A stretch of 64,000 nucleotides of DNA, taken from assembly GCA_964503275.1 (NCBI GenBank), contig CAZCZO010000016.1, positions 1 to 64,000 on the forward strand. The letters run 5' to 3'. Every line of letters starts with the position of its first letter. Position 1 is the stretch's first letter. Of this stretch, positions 52,785-60,945 are shown in pieces. The position numbers were made by a program, and so were the translations under genes. The DNA is from DASRAP01 sp964503275 (GTDB lineage Bacteria > Gemmatimonadota > Gemmatimonadetes > Gemmatimonadales > Gemmatimonadaceae). The notes beneath the pieces were generated by a model. It made no database searches, had not been told where the DNA came from, and saw nothing but the letters and a program-made list of their open reading frames with translations.

Positions 52785-53837
52785 ATGAGTGATGCGGGCG
52801 CCGGTCGCGGTCTGCGTACGGCGGACTACGACTTCGTGTTGCCGCCGGAGCTCATCGCGCAGACCCCGGCGGCGGAGCGCGATGCGAGCCGACTGCTGAT
52901 CGTCGAGCGATCGACCGGACGCATCAGTCACGCGCAATTCCGGGATCTGCCGGGAGTGATCCCCGCCGGGGACACCGTGGTCGTGAACCGCTCGCGTGTG
53001 CTCAAGGCGCGCCTGCTCGGCACGCGCGAGGGCGGTGGGCAGGCCGAGGTGCTGCTGTTGCACCCGCGCGAGGGCGAGCGCTGGGAAGCCCTGGTGCGAC
53101 CGTCGGCGCGGATGAAGCCGGGGCACCGCGTCCGTGTGGCGGCCGACGTGCACGTGGTGATCGAGGACGCGACGGACGACGGCACACGGCTGGTGCGTGT
53201 CGACGCGGCGGCGTCGGTGGACGAGGTGCTCGAGCGCCACGGACACATCCCGCTGCCGCCGTACATCGCCCGCAGCGACCGCGCGGAGGATGCCACCCGC
53301 TACCAGACGGTGTACGCCGACGAGGCCGGGTCGGTGGCCGCGCCGACGGCCGGCCTGCACTTCACCCCCGAGGTGATCGACGCCCTGCGCGCGCGCGGAG
53401 TGGCCTGGGAGACCGTGCTGCTGCACGTGGGGGCGGGCACCTTCAAGCCCGTCGAGGCGGAGGACCCCGCGGAACACGTGATGCACCACGAGCGCTTCAC
53501 CCTGAGCCCCGCCACGGCCGACGCGCTGACCGCGACCCGCGCCCGCGGCGGCGCAGTGTGGGCGGTGGGGACCACGGCGCTCCGGGTGCTTGAGAGCACG
53601 GTCGATGCGTCGGGGGCGTTCGGGGCGCGCAGCGGATCGACCAACATCTTCATCCGGCCGCCGTATACGGTACGGGGCGCGGACCACTTGATCACGAACT
53701 TCCACCTGCCCAAGTCCACGCTGCTGATGCTCGTCGCGGCCTTTGCGGGGTATGACCTGACCATGGACGCCTACGCGACGGCGGTGGCCGAGGGGTACCG
53801 GTTCTACTCGTACGGAGACGCGATGTGCATCGTGTGA
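52785..53837 (+). CDS. queA: S-adenosylmethionine:tRNA ribosyltransferase-isomerase QueA
   Basis: This 350-residue enzyme moves the ribose of SAM onto preQ1-modified tRNA in queuosine synthesis. Motifs: DYDFVLPPELIAQTPA, NRSRVLKARLLGTR, HIPLPPYIARSD, the key YQTVYADEAGSVAAPTAGLHFT, VLLHVGAGTFKPV and YTVRGADHLITNFHLPKSTLLMLVAAF. The Thr/Ala run and AGLHF loop are intact, so it should be active. The start is ATG 52785. It is enclosed between two GWxTD genes, and the downstream one overlaps its end. Confidence 0.97.
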   Translation: MSDAGAGRGLRTADYDFVLPPELIAQTPAAERDASRLLIVERSTGRISHAQFRDLPGVIPAGDTVVVNRSRVLKARLLGTREGGGQAEVLLLHPREGERWEALVRPSARMKPGHRVRVAADVHVVIEDATDDGTRLVRVDAAASVDEVLERHGHIPLPPYIARSDRAEDATRYQTVYADEAGSVAAPTAGLHFTPEVIDALRARGVAWETVLLHVGAGTFKPVEAEDPAEHVMHHERFTLSPATADALTATRARGGAVWAVGTTALRVLESTVDASGAFGARSGSTNIFIRPPYTVRGADHLITNFHLPKSTLLMLVAAFAGYDLTMDAYATAVAEGYRFYSYGDAMCIV

Positions 53838-56068
53838 GGTGCGGGGCGCTGACCACGCTGCTCGCGCTGCTTGCTGCGGCGGGCGCGCTGCGCGCGCAGC
53901 GTCCGCCGGGCGCGGACACGATGACGGCGGCCGCGGCGGCCGAGTCGTTGGCGGTCATCCGGCGACTCGACACGCTGCTCAAGGCGACCCCCAACGACGC
54001 GCAGCTGTGGCTGCGTCGCGGTGTCGCCGCGTGGTCGCTGTCGGAGCGGGACCAGTACGGCGAGGGCAGCATCAAAGGGGTGGACTGGACCTTGCTGCGC
54101 CGTATGGCCGACACCTCCCTGCGGATCGCGGTGGCGCTGGCCCCCAACGACGCTGGCATCGCGATGACGTTGGGCCAACTGCACAAGTCGTCGGGGATGA
54201 TCTTCACCCGCATCCAGGCCTACGATCTGTTCGAGCGGGCCCTCGCGGCGGCGCGACTGGGCAATGACCCAGCGATGCATTCGGAAGCAGCGGTGGAGGT
54301 CGGTCGCACCTACTGGCTGCGCTACGAGATCCACGCGTTCCCGCCGTACGAGTCGGTGTTCGGCATGGAAGCGCAGGCCATCGCGCAGAACCTCATGCGC
54401 GACTCGGCGTTCAACAGCGCACGCGCCTGGGACCCCGACTCGGGCTCGCGACGCGTGCCGTACACGCGGCAGACCTTGCGCTGGGCGCGCGACTCGATCC
54501 GCCATGCGATCTATACGCGGACGCGCGGTGGCTTCGGCGGGGAGGCCGACTACATCCGCGCCGAGGACCACTTTCGTGAGGCGTACCGCGTGGCCCCGAC
54601 GTCGCTGCGCGCGTTCCGGCACCTCGCGATGCTCTACGCGGAGCGCGAGCGCTGGTCCGAGCTGCGGACGCTGTCGCGCGACCGCCTGCGCGAGGAACCG
54701 CGGCACACCTGGGCCTGGATGTCGCTCGGCCTCGCCTCCCACCGGCTTGGCGATGACCGTGTGGCCGTCGCCGCCTTCGACTCGGCCACGATGTACATGA
54801 CGGCCGAAGAACGGGGGCGGCTGGACCGCTTCGAGCGGTTGCTGCGCCCGGCGGATTCCACGCGCGTGGTCGCCTTGAACGACAGCGCGAGGGCGGCGGC
54901 GGGCAATACGTTCTGGCTTGCGGTGGACCCGCTCTGGTCGCGGCAGGAGGAGCAGCCGCGCACCGAGTTCCTCGCCCGCGTGGCCTTCGCCGAGCTGCGC
55001 TGGACGGTGGACGAGATGCGGGCCCGTGGGGCCGATACCGACCGCGGCGACATCTACATCCGCTACGGGCCGCCCGACATCCAGACCACGAGCAAGGCCG
55101 ACGGGATCGGCTCGGACCTCGTCAAGATCTGGGTGTACGACTACGCGCGGCTGCAGTTCTGGTTCGTGGGTGCGCCGACCTTTGGCACCTACCGGCATAT
55201 CTCGCCCTGGGCGGTGGCGCAGGTCGTGGACTCGATGCCGGCGCGCTGGGACAACATCGCGACGGTGCGCATCGACTCGATGCCGGTGGGCGTGACGCGG
55301 TTCCGGGGCGGCGGCGACACGGCCGAGGTGGTGCTGACGGCGCGGCCGGACGTCGAGGCGATCGGGCGGGTGGCGGACGTGCGCACCGCGGTGCGGAGCG
55401 ACGCCTGGTTGCTGAGGGCGAACCTGGAGCCGGTGTGGCACGACTCGGTGCTGGCCGCACGATCGGCCCACCGCAGTTGGCGGCAGCGCATGGGGGTCGG
55501 CGACTACTTCTTCCGCACCGAGGCGACGGCCGAGACCGCGCGGCTGGCGGCGCGGGCCTTCGCGCCGGTGCGGATCCGCGAGGAGCGCGACGGCTTCGCG
55601 TTCCGTGGCTTTGGGCTGAGCGATCTGCTGTTCGCCGAGGGCCCGACGACCGTGACGGACGCCGCGCGCTGGGACGCACTGGGCGTGACGCCGATCGCGC
55701 CGCAGGTGGCGGGCGGGCGCTTCGCCTTGGTCTGGGAGGCCTACGACCTCGGCGCGCGCGAGGGCTCGGCGGCCTACGAGGTGCGGATCTCGATCCGGCC
55801 GGCCGAAGGACGGGTGGCGCGGGTGCTGGCGAACACCTTTGGCGCGCTGGGCGCGCGGGTGGGCATCGATCGCGGGTCGAGCCGTGTGGACGTGCGCTAC
55901 ACGCGGCGGGTGGCGCACCGCGCGACGATCGTCGAGCAGATCGGGCTCAACCTGTCGGGCACGCCACCGGGGACCTACGAGCTGACGCTGGAGGTCCTGG
56001 ACCAGGTCACGCGGCAGCGGACGATGCGCCGCGCGGCGTTCACGATCGTCGCGGAGCCGCGGCGCTAG
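53825..56068 (+). CDS. GWxTD-domain secreted protein, paralogue 4
   Basis: This 747-residue protein has a signal peptide (about 1-24, ending LRAQ). The TPR-like N-terminal half holds DTSLRIAVALAPNDAGIAMTLG and LRAFRHLAMLYAERERW segments also seen in the other copies. The GWxTD motif is GADTDRG followed by IRYGPP. The GTG 53825 and GTG 53834 are both possible; the second makes a GTGA overlap with the queA stop. It separates queA from tgt, which are usually neighbours. Its stop codon TAG is part of the tgt -10 box. Role unknown. Confidence 0.83.
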   Translation: MHRVRCGALTTLLALLAAAGALRAQRPPGADTMTAAAAAESLAVIRRLDTLLKATPNDAQLWLRRGVAAWSLSERDQYGEGSIKGVDWTLLRRMADTSLRIAVALAPNDAGIAMTLGQLHKSSGMIFTRIQAYDLFERALAAARLGNDPAMHSEAAVEVGRTYWLRYEIHAFPPYESVFGMEAQAIAQNLMRDSAFNSARAWDPDSGSRRVPYTRQTLRWARDSIRHAIYTRTRGGFGGEADYIRAEDHFREAYRVAPTSLRAFRHLAMLYAERERWSELRTLSRDRLREEPRHTWAWMSLGLASHRLGDDRVAVAAFDSATMYMTAEERGRLDRFERLLRPADSTRVVALNDSARAAAGNTFWLAVDPLWSRQEEQPRTEFLARVAFAELRWTVDEMRARGADTDRGDIYIRYGPPDIQTTSKADGIGSDLVKIWVYDYARLQFWFVGAPTFGTYRHISPWAVAQVVDSMPARWDNIATVRIDSMPVGVTRFRGGGDTAEVVLTARPDVEAIGRVADVRTAVRSDAWLLRANLEPVWHDSVLAARSAHRSWRQRMGVGDYFFRTEATAETARLAARAFAPVRIREERDGFAFRGFGLSDLLFAEGPTTVTDAARWDALGVTPIAPQVAGGRFALVWEAYDLGAREGSAAYEVRISIRPAEGRVARVLANTFGALGARVGIDRGSSRVDVRYTRRVAHRATIVEQIGLNLSGTPPGTYELTLEVLDQVTRQRTMRRAAFTIVAEPRR

Positions 56069-56071
56069 GTT
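56066..56071 (+). promoter_or_regulatory. -10 box for tgt, built on the upstream stop codon
   Basis: TAGGTT starts with the stop codon of the GWxTD gene and predicts +1 at 56078, one base before the tgt ATG at 56079. Confidence 0.5.
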
Positions 56072-56078
56072 TCGCCGC

Positions 56079-57221
56079 ATGACGGGATTCGCGTTCACGC
56101 TGCAGCACGAGGACGGGTCCGCCCGCGCGGGGGTGTTCCGCACGCCGCACGGCGAGGTGCCCACGCCCTGCTTCATGCCGGTGGGCACGCTGGGCACGGT
56201 GAAGGGACTGGACTGCGACGACCTCAGGGGCGCCGGGGCGACGATGGTGCTGGCCAATGCCTACCATCTGCATTTGCGGCCGGGGGAGGACACCGTGCGT
56301 GCGCTGGGCGGGCTGCACCGCTTCATGCGCTGGCCGGGGCCGATCCTCACCGACAGCGGCGGGTTCCAGGTGTTCTCGCTGGAGGGGCTGCGCACGATCA
56401 CCGAGGAGGGCGTGACGTTCCGCTCGCATCTGGACGGGTCGCTGCGCGTGTTCACGCCCGAGAGTGTGATGCGCTTGGAGCGCGCGCTGGGGGCCGATGT
56501 CGTGATGCAGTTCGACCATGTGGCGCCGGGGCAGTCGGCGTACGCGCTGGCGCAGGAGGCAAGCGAGCGCTCGCTGCGCTGGCTGGCGCGCTGCCGCGAC
56601 GAGTTCCAGCGGTTGGCCTCCGAGGATGGCGCGCGGGAGCAGGCCTTGTTCCCCATCGTGCAGGGAGGGATCCACGCGTCGCTGCGGCGCGAGGCGGCGC
56701 GCGGCGTGCTGCAGGTGGATGCGTGGCCGGGCGTGGCGATCGGCGGGCTGAGCGTGGGCGAGGAGAAGCCGGCGATGTATGCGATGATCGCCGAGTGCGA
56801 CGCGGTGTTGCCGCGCGGCGTGCCGCGGTACTTGATGGGGGTGGGCTTCCCCGAGGATCTGGTGGAGGGCGTGGCGCGGGGCGTGGACCTGTTCGACTGT
56901 GTGGCGCCGACGCGCATGGGGCGCACGGGGGCGGTGTTCAGCCGTGACGGGCGCCTGCAGATCAAGAACGCGCGGTACCGGCTGGATCAGGGGCCGATCG
57001 ACCCGGAGTGCGACTGCGCGGTGTGTGCGCGCTACGACCGGGCGTACCTCCGGCACCTGTTCGTGTCGGAGGAGCTGCTGGTGTTCCGGCTGTTGTCGCT
57101 GCACAACGTGCACTTCCTGACGGGGCTGATGCGCGAGGCGCGGGCGGCGATCGCGGCCGGGAGCTTCGCGGGGTGGAGTGCGGCGTGGCTGGCGCGCTAT
57201 CGGGCCGCGGCGCGGGTGTGA
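56079..57221 (+). CDS. tgt: tRNA-guanine transglycosylase
   Basis: This 380-residue TIM-barrel enzyme exchanges guanine 34 for preQ1 in Asn/Asp/His/Tyr tRNAs. The catalytic Asp is in TDSGGFQVFSL, the second active-site region is VVMQFDHVAPG, FPIVQGGIHASLR and GGLSVGEEKP are standard, and the zinc site is the CDCAVC cluster with a later His (LHNVHF). Length matches (about 375). It works after queA makes its modification. It precedes yajC, as in many bacteria. Confidence 0.97.
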   Translation: MTGFAFTLQHEDGSARAGVFRTPHGEVPTPCFMPVGTLGTVKGLDCDDLRGAGATMVLANAYHLHLRPGEDTVRALGGLHRFMRWPGPILTDSGGFQVFSLEGLRTITEEGVTFRSHLDGSLRVFTPESVMRLERALGADVVMQFDHVAPGQSAYALAQEASERSLRWLARCRDEFQRLASEDGAREQALFPIVQGGIHASLRREAARGVLQVDAWPGVAIGGLSVGEEKPAMYAMIAECDAVLPRGVPRYLMGVGFPEDLVEGVARGVDLFDCVAPTRMGRTGAVFSRDGRLQIKNARYRLDQGPIDPECDCAVCARYDRAYLRHLFVSEELLVFRLLSLHNVHFLTGLMREARAAIAAGSFAGWSAAWLARYRAAARV

Positions 57222-57222
57222 T

Positions 57223-57228
57223 TATCTT
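57223..57228 (+). promoter_or_regulatory. -10 box for leaderless yajC
   Basis: TATCTT followed by TC ends exactly seven bases before the A of the yajC ATG at 57235. There is an AGGG just before the ATG, which is too close to be a normal ribosome site. Confidence 0.6.
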
Positions 57229-57234
57229 TCAGGG

Positions 57235-57576
57235 ATGAGCCTCTTTCTCCCGTTCGCGCAGCAGGCCCCCGTCGCCGGTCCCGGCATGGGCGGCTTTCTG
57301 GTCCAGATCGTCCTCATCGTCGCCATCTTCTACTTCGTGATGATCCGTCCGCAGCAGCGGGACCGGAAGAAGCACGAGGACACGCTGCGAGCGCTGCGGA
57401 AGGGCGATGAGATCGTGACCGCCGGCGGGTTGGTGGGCGAGGTGCTGCACATCCCCGCCGCGGTGGGCGAGGAGGGCGCGAAGATGGATGACCGCATCAC
57501 CGTGAAGTCGGGCGATGCCAAGGTGCTCGTCGAGCGGGGACGTATCGCGCGGGTGTTGACGCCCCCGGCGCCGTGA
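57235..57576 (+). CDS. yajC: SecDF-associated membrane protein YajC
   Basis: This 113-residue protein has one membrane helix (about 20-38, FLVQIVLIVAIFYFVMI), followed by the family signature RPQQRDRKKHEDTLRALRKGDEIVTAGG. It associates with SecDF and other Sec components. The usual partners secD and secF are not next to it; def follows, overlapping by GTGA. Start ATG 57235, fixed by the promoter. A longer in-frame start at 57178 reaches into tgt. Confidence 0.95.
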   Translation: MSLFLPFAQQAPVAGPGMGGFLVQIVLIVAIFYFVMIRPQQRDRKKHEDTLRALRKGDEIVTAGGLVGEVLHIPAAVGEEGAKMDDRITVKSGDAKVLVERGRIARVLTPPAP

Positions 57577-58169
57577 TCCTGCCGATCCGCGTGCTGGGCG
57601 ACCCGGTCCTGCGGCGTCGCGCGGAGGCCGTGGGCCCGCTGGACGACCGTGTGCGCCGTTTGGTGGACGACCTGTTCGAGACCATGTATCTCGCGCACGG
57701 CATCGGGCTGGCGGCGCCGCAGGTGGGGGTGAGCACGCGGCTGTTCGTGGTCGATGTCGACGGCGCGAAGCATGTGTTCGTCAACCCCGAGTTGGTGACG
57801 GCGTCGGCGGAGACGGAGTCGGGCGAGGAGGGCTGTCTGTCGATCCCCGAGGTGTTCGCCGAGGTGGTACGGCCCGCGGTGGTGACGATGCGCGGCGCGA
57901 CGCTGGACGGCGAGGTGTTCGAGGTGTCGGCTGGTGGGCTGTTGGGGCGTTGCCTGCAGCACGAGTTCGACCACTTGGAGGGCAAGCTGTTCCCGGACCG
58001 TCTGAGCTTCCTGAAGCGCCGGCGGGCGATGGCCGAGTGGGCGCGCATGGAGAAGGAGTTCCCGGGGCATGTGCGGGTGTTGAGCCCTGGGGACCCTGGG
58101 GATCCCGACGCGGTGCGCGGCGATGCGGCGTCGCGGGACATGGTGCACCCTGACAGCGAGCGCATGTGA
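57573..58169 (+). CDS. def: Peptide deformylase
   Basis: This 198-residue metalloenzyme removes the formyl group from nascent proteins. Its three motifs are GIGLAAPQVG, EEGCLSIPE (Cys ligand) and QHEFDHLEGK (two His and the catalytic Glu). The C-terminal 40 residues are a variable tail. It starts inside the yajC stop codon, and fmt follows with a one-base overlap. This def-fmt order is common, and the formyl-Met transferase and deformylase act on the same cycle. Confidence 0.96.
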   Translation: MILPIRVLGDPVLRRRAEAVGPLDDRVRRLVDDLFETMYLAHGIGLAAPQVGVSTRLFVVDVDGAKHVFVNPELVTASAETESGEEGCLSIPEVFAEVVRPAVVTMRGATLDGEVFEVSAGGLLGRCLQHEFDHLEGKLFPDRLSFLKRRRAMAEWARMEKEFPGHVRVLSPGDPGDPDAVRGDAASRDMVHPDSERM

Positions 58170-59116
58170 TGCGCGTGTTGTTCTGGGGTACCCCGGAGTT
58201 CGCCTGCCCTCCCCTGCGCGCCTTGCTGGGGGAGGGCTTTGACGTCGTGGGTGTGGTGACGCAGCCGGACAAGCCGCAGGGCCGGTCGCGGTCGGTGTTG
58301 GTGCCGCCGCCGGTGAAGGCGATCGCGCAGGCGGAGGGCCTGCAGGTGTTCCAGCCCGAGAAGCCGCGGGGCGAGGAGTTCTACGCGTCGCTGCGCGCGT
58401 TGGAGCCCGACCTGAACGTGGTGGTGGCGTACGGGCACATCCTCAAGCGCGAGGTGATCGAGCTGCCGCCGATGGGGACGTGGAACATCCACGCGTCGTT
58501 GTTGCCGCTGCTGCGCGGTGCCGCGCCGATCCAGGCTGCGATCCGCGACGGATTGACGGAGACCGGTGTGACCGTGATGCAGATGGTGGAGGCGTTGGAC
58601 GCGGGGCCGGTGTTGTTGCAGCGTGCGGTGCCGATCGACGACACGGAGACCTACGGCGAGCTGCAGACGCGGCTGAGCGAGCTGGGCGCAGCGGCGTTGA
58701 TCGAGGCGTTGGCGCTGCACGAGGCGGGCGCGTTGGTGCCGGCGCCGCAGGACGATGCGTTGGCGACCTACGCTGGCAAGATCACCCGCGCGGGTGCGTG
58801 GATCGAGTGGGATCAGCCCGCGGCCGTGGTGGCGCGTGAGATCCGCGGGTACGACCCCAAGCCCGGCGCGTGGACGCGGTTGCGTGGGGTGGAGACGCGG
58901 CTGTTCGGTGCGCGCGTGGTGCCGGGGCGCAGCGGCGCGCCGGGCGAAGTGCTGGAGATCGGGCGGAACGGGATGGTGATCGGGACGGGTGAGGGCGCGG
59001 TGCTGGTGGTGGTGATGCAGGTGGCGGGGAAGAAGCGGATGGCGCCGAGCGAGGTGGCGGCTGGGCGTGGGGTGGGGGTGGGGGAGGTGTTGGGGGGGCG
59101 AGGCGGGGAGGGGTGA
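58169..59116 (+). CDS. fmt: Methionyl-tRNA formyltransferase
   Basis: This 315-residue enzyme formylates initiator Met-tRNA. The N-terminal domain has FWGTPEFACPPL, VTQPDKPQGR, and the catalytic cluster WNIHASLLPLLRGAAPIQAAI with Asn and His, and Asp in LDAGPVL. The C-terminal domain has YAGKITRAGAWIEWDQPA, used in tRNA binding. The last 30 residues are Gly-rich. Start is ATG 58169; a GTG immediately before is in frame and also possible. It ends a run of coupled genes. The 244-bp gap after it holds nothing recognisable. Confidence 0.96.
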   Translation: MRVLFWGTPEFACPPLRALLGEGFDVVGVVTQPDKPQGRSRSVLVPPPVKAIAQAEGLQVFQPEKPRGEEFYASLRALEPDLNVVVAYGHILKREVIELPPMGTWNIHASLLPLLRGAAPIQAAIRDGLTETGVTVMQMVEALDAGPVLLQRAVPIDDTETYGELQTRLSELGAAALIEALALHEAGALVPAPQDDALATYAGKITRAGAWIEWDQPAAVVAREIRGYDPKPGAWTRLRGVETRLFGARVVPGRSGAPGEVLEIGRNGMVIGTGEGAVLVVVMQVAGKKRMAPSEVAAGRGVGVGEVLGGRGGEG

Positions 59117-59360
59117 ACGTCGGCTCGGGCGGGATCCCTCCGCGGATGCTCTCGGCGTTTTGGCAACCTAGTCTGCGTAGGCCGACCGTGCTCAGGCCGT
59201 TTGGAGCACGTCGCGAGCGCGCCCGAAGTCATTGTGGTGCAGGTACTAGCGCGGGTTCGGGCGGAACTGCAGGTTGGAGTCAGGCTGCGGTTGGATGCGG
59301 AGTTGTCGCAGGCTCGCGGGGTATGCTGCGGAGCCATTTTGACGTTACAGCGACCGGACG

Positions 59361-59756
59361 CTACAGCTTCAATCGAATCAATCGCTCACGCATCCACGTG
59401 GCCATCGCAGCCTCAGTGAGTGAGCCGGCCGCCAGCGCCGTCATCACCTGCACCACCTCCGCTTCCGTCGCGTCGAGGTCCTTGCCGTTCAGGCCGAGAA
59501 AGATCATCGCGGCCAGGAACGCGGCCCGCTTGTTCCCATCATTGAATGGATGCGCTTTCGCGAGCCCGAACGCGTACGCGGCCGCCAGCGTCGCGAGGTC
59601 GGAACCCGGCTCGTAGTTGTGCTTCTGCTGTGGACGCGCCAAGGCGGCCTCCAGCGCATTCTCGTCCCGAATGCCCGGGAGTCCACCGTGCTCGCGCAGC
59701 TGGTCCAGGTGCGCGGCGTCCAGCACCAGCCGCGGCACCCAGCGAGGCGTCGCCAT
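59361..59756 (-). CDS. Fic/Doc-family toxin
   Basis: This 131-residue protein belongs to the death-on-curing group. The catalytic motif HPFNDGNKRAAF (69-80) is complete, where Doc proteins use HxFx(D/N)xNKR. Ala/Leu helices follow, ending in an inhibitory-helix-poor C-terminus. Doc toxins phosphorylate EF-Tu and Fic proteins AMPylate targets; the small size and partner antitoxin suggest Doc. The ATG lies three bases after the antitoxin stop, typical for a toxin gene. Confident on family. Confidence 0.9.
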   Translation of the reverse strand: MATPRWVPRLVLDAAHLDQLREHGGLPGIRDENALEAALARPQQKHNYEPGSDLATLAAAYAFGLAKAHPFNDGNKRAAFLAAMIFLGLNGKDLDATEAEVVQVMTALAAGSLTEAAMATWMRERLIRLKL

Positions 59757-59759
59757 CGG

Positions 59760-59987
59760 CTACTTCGCCAGTTCGCGCAGCGCGTTCCGGAACTTCTTCG
59801 CCGCATGCGCCGCGACCGCGAGCCCCGCCTCGATGTCCGGATCGTAGGGCGTCAGCAGAATCCCTCGGTCCGTCTCCACAGCCAGCACACGGTCGCCGGC
59901 CTCGAGGTGCAGGCGCTCGGCCATGTCCTTCGGGATCGTGGCGCCGATCGAGCCGCCGACCTGGCGCAGGGTGAGTTCGCGGACCAT
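59760..59987 (-). CDS. AbrB/SpoVT-type antitoxin
   Basis: This 75-residue protein pairs a SpoVT/AbrB DNA-binding swapped-hairpin fold (LTLRQVGGSIGATIPKDMAERLHLEAGDRV) with a Doc-neutralising C-terminal helix (HAAKKFRNALRELAK). Such antitoxins replace Phd in many Doc modules. GGAGAG lies about seven bases before the ATG, so this mRNA has a leader. It is preceded by a multi-palindrome operator. It is the first gene of the pair, as is usual. Confidence 0.88.
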   Translation of the reverse strand: MVRELTLRQVGGSIGATIPKDMAERLHLEAGDRVLAVETDRGILLTPYDPDIEAGLAVAAHAAKKFRNALRELAK

Positions 59988-59997
59988 GGGTCTCTCC

Positions 59998-60037
59998 GTA
60001 GCACGGGTATGCTACTAAGGTAGCACCTCGGTGCTAC
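59998..60037 (-). promoter_or_regulatory. Operator with GTAGCA/TGCTAC repeats for the AbrB-Doc pair
   Basis: Two adjacent palindromes share one half-site type: GTAGCA-N6-TGCTAC (59998-60015) and GGTAGCACC-TC-GGTGCTAC(C) (60019-60037). They sit 11-50 bases before the antitoxin ATG and overlap the likely -10 boxes (TACCTT and TAGCAT read on the minus strand). This is the expected binding site for AbrB-type autorepression. Confidence 0.6.
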
Positions 60038-60174
60038 TACGCAAGGGTGCGCGCGCTATAACGCAGCTTGCTGCCGACAGGTGCACTGGGTAGCGCGGGC
60101 TACGCCCGCGCAGTCTACTGGAGCACCTGCCGCAGAAGCAAACGCTATCCGGACGGCCAGCGAGCTCCGGAACG

Positions 60175-60211
60175 TTGACAGACCATACAGTGTACATACA
60201 TTGTCTGTATG
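60175..60211 (+). promoter_or_regulatory. Promoter and operator of the BrnT-BrnA pair
   Basis: A consensus -35 TTGACA (60175-60180), a 16-base spacer and TACATT (60197-60202) predict +1 at the A of the brnT ATG (60209). An inverted repeat, CATACAG-N14-CTGTATG (60184-60190 and 60205-60211), flanks the -10 box. The arrangement fits BrnA autorepression and a leaderless mRNA. Confidence 0.7.
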
Positions 60212-60504
60212 AGCCAGCTCCGCTTTGACTGGGACACCGCCAAGGCCGCCGCCAACCTCCGCAAGCACGGTGTCAGCTTCGAGGAGGCCCGGACGGTCTT
60301 TGAGGACGCCGAAGGTCTCATCATCCCTGACCCGGACCAGTCGGACCGCGAGGAGCGCTTCTGCTCATCGGGCTCAGCGGAGCCCTCCGCATCCTCGTCG
60401 TCATCCACTGCGAACGCGAGGACGGCGACGTCTTCCGCATCATCTCGGCGCGAAAGGCGGATCGCGCTGAATGTGCCTCCTATGCCGCGCAGAGACGCCC
60501 ATGA
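60209..60504 (+). pseudogene. brnT: brnT toxin gene with a frameshift
   Basis: Read from the ATG, residues 1-51 match BrnT toxins (RFDWDTAKAAANLRKHGVSF, then EEARTVFEDAEGLIIPDPD, then SDREERF). After TTC at 60359-60361 this frame turns into Ser/Ala-rich shadow. The family sequence continues in another frame from 60364 (LIGLSGALRILVVIHCERED, FRIISARKADRAE) and ends at TGA 60502-60504, which overlaps the brnA ATG. One base appears to be missing near 60362. It could be a real inactivating deletion, a sequencing error, or less likely a programmed shift, as no slippery site is seen. Confidence 0.8.
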
Positions 60505-60719
60505 GAAAGCACTACGACTTCTCGAAGGCCACGAAGAATCCCTACGCCAAGCGCCTGAAGCGCTCGGTGACGATTCGGCTGGATGACTCCACCGTCGAGT
60601 ATTTCAAGGCGCTCGCCGAGGAGACCGAGCTCCCGTACCAGAGCCTCATCAACCTCTACCTGCGCGATTGCGCCGCCTCGGGCCGCAAGTTGTCCCTCAC
60701 CTGGGGTACCGCGCGCTAG
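60501..60719 (+). CDS. brnA: BrnA-family antitoxin
   Basis: This 72-residue ribbon-helix-helix protein would bind the toxin and repress the operon. RSVTIRLDDSTVEYFKALAEE and PYQSLINLYLRDCA are the typical BrnA segments. The start is ATG 60501; ATGA at 60501-60504 is also the end of the frame-restored brnT, so translation was coupled to brnT. The antitoxin is intact although the toxin is broken. The stop is followed by a 226-bp gap to the kinase. Confidence 0.85.
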   Translation: MRKHYDFSKATKNPYAKRLKRSVTIRLDDSTVEYFKALAEETELPYQSLINLYLRDCAASGRKLSLTWGTAR

Positions 60720-60877
60720 GCCCGAACGGCCGGCGAGATCGGTGACACGTCAATCCGACGCCATGCGTAACCCATAGCTCGCGCATCCGTCCCCCGATCA
60801 CCGGTCCGTTCACCCAGGGCCGCGACCGCCTCGCACCGCCTCCCGCCACATCCCTCGCGCCCCTCAGCACCCCAGCC

Positions 60878-60915
60878 TATACTTTGCTCACCCTCGAACA
60901 GGGCTTCCCTGTTCG
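60878..60915 (+). promoter_or_regulatory. Kinase promoter and leader hairpin
   Basis: TATACT (60878-60883) gives predicted +1 at about 60890 and a 56-base leader. A nine-bp hairpin with a three-base loop (CGAACAGGG-CTT-CCCTGTTCG, 60895-60915) stands near the 5' end of the leader. It may stabilise the mRNA or regulate translation. The -35 is unclear. Confidence 0.45.
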
Positions 60916-60945
60916 TCGGGCCTTCTCTGACCGCTCCCCGCCTCC

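Noticed and set aside
59117..59360. Possible gene or RNA in the fmt-doc gap
   Set aside because: No frame has codon-position bias or a start with context, and no stable structure or tRNA-like element was seen.
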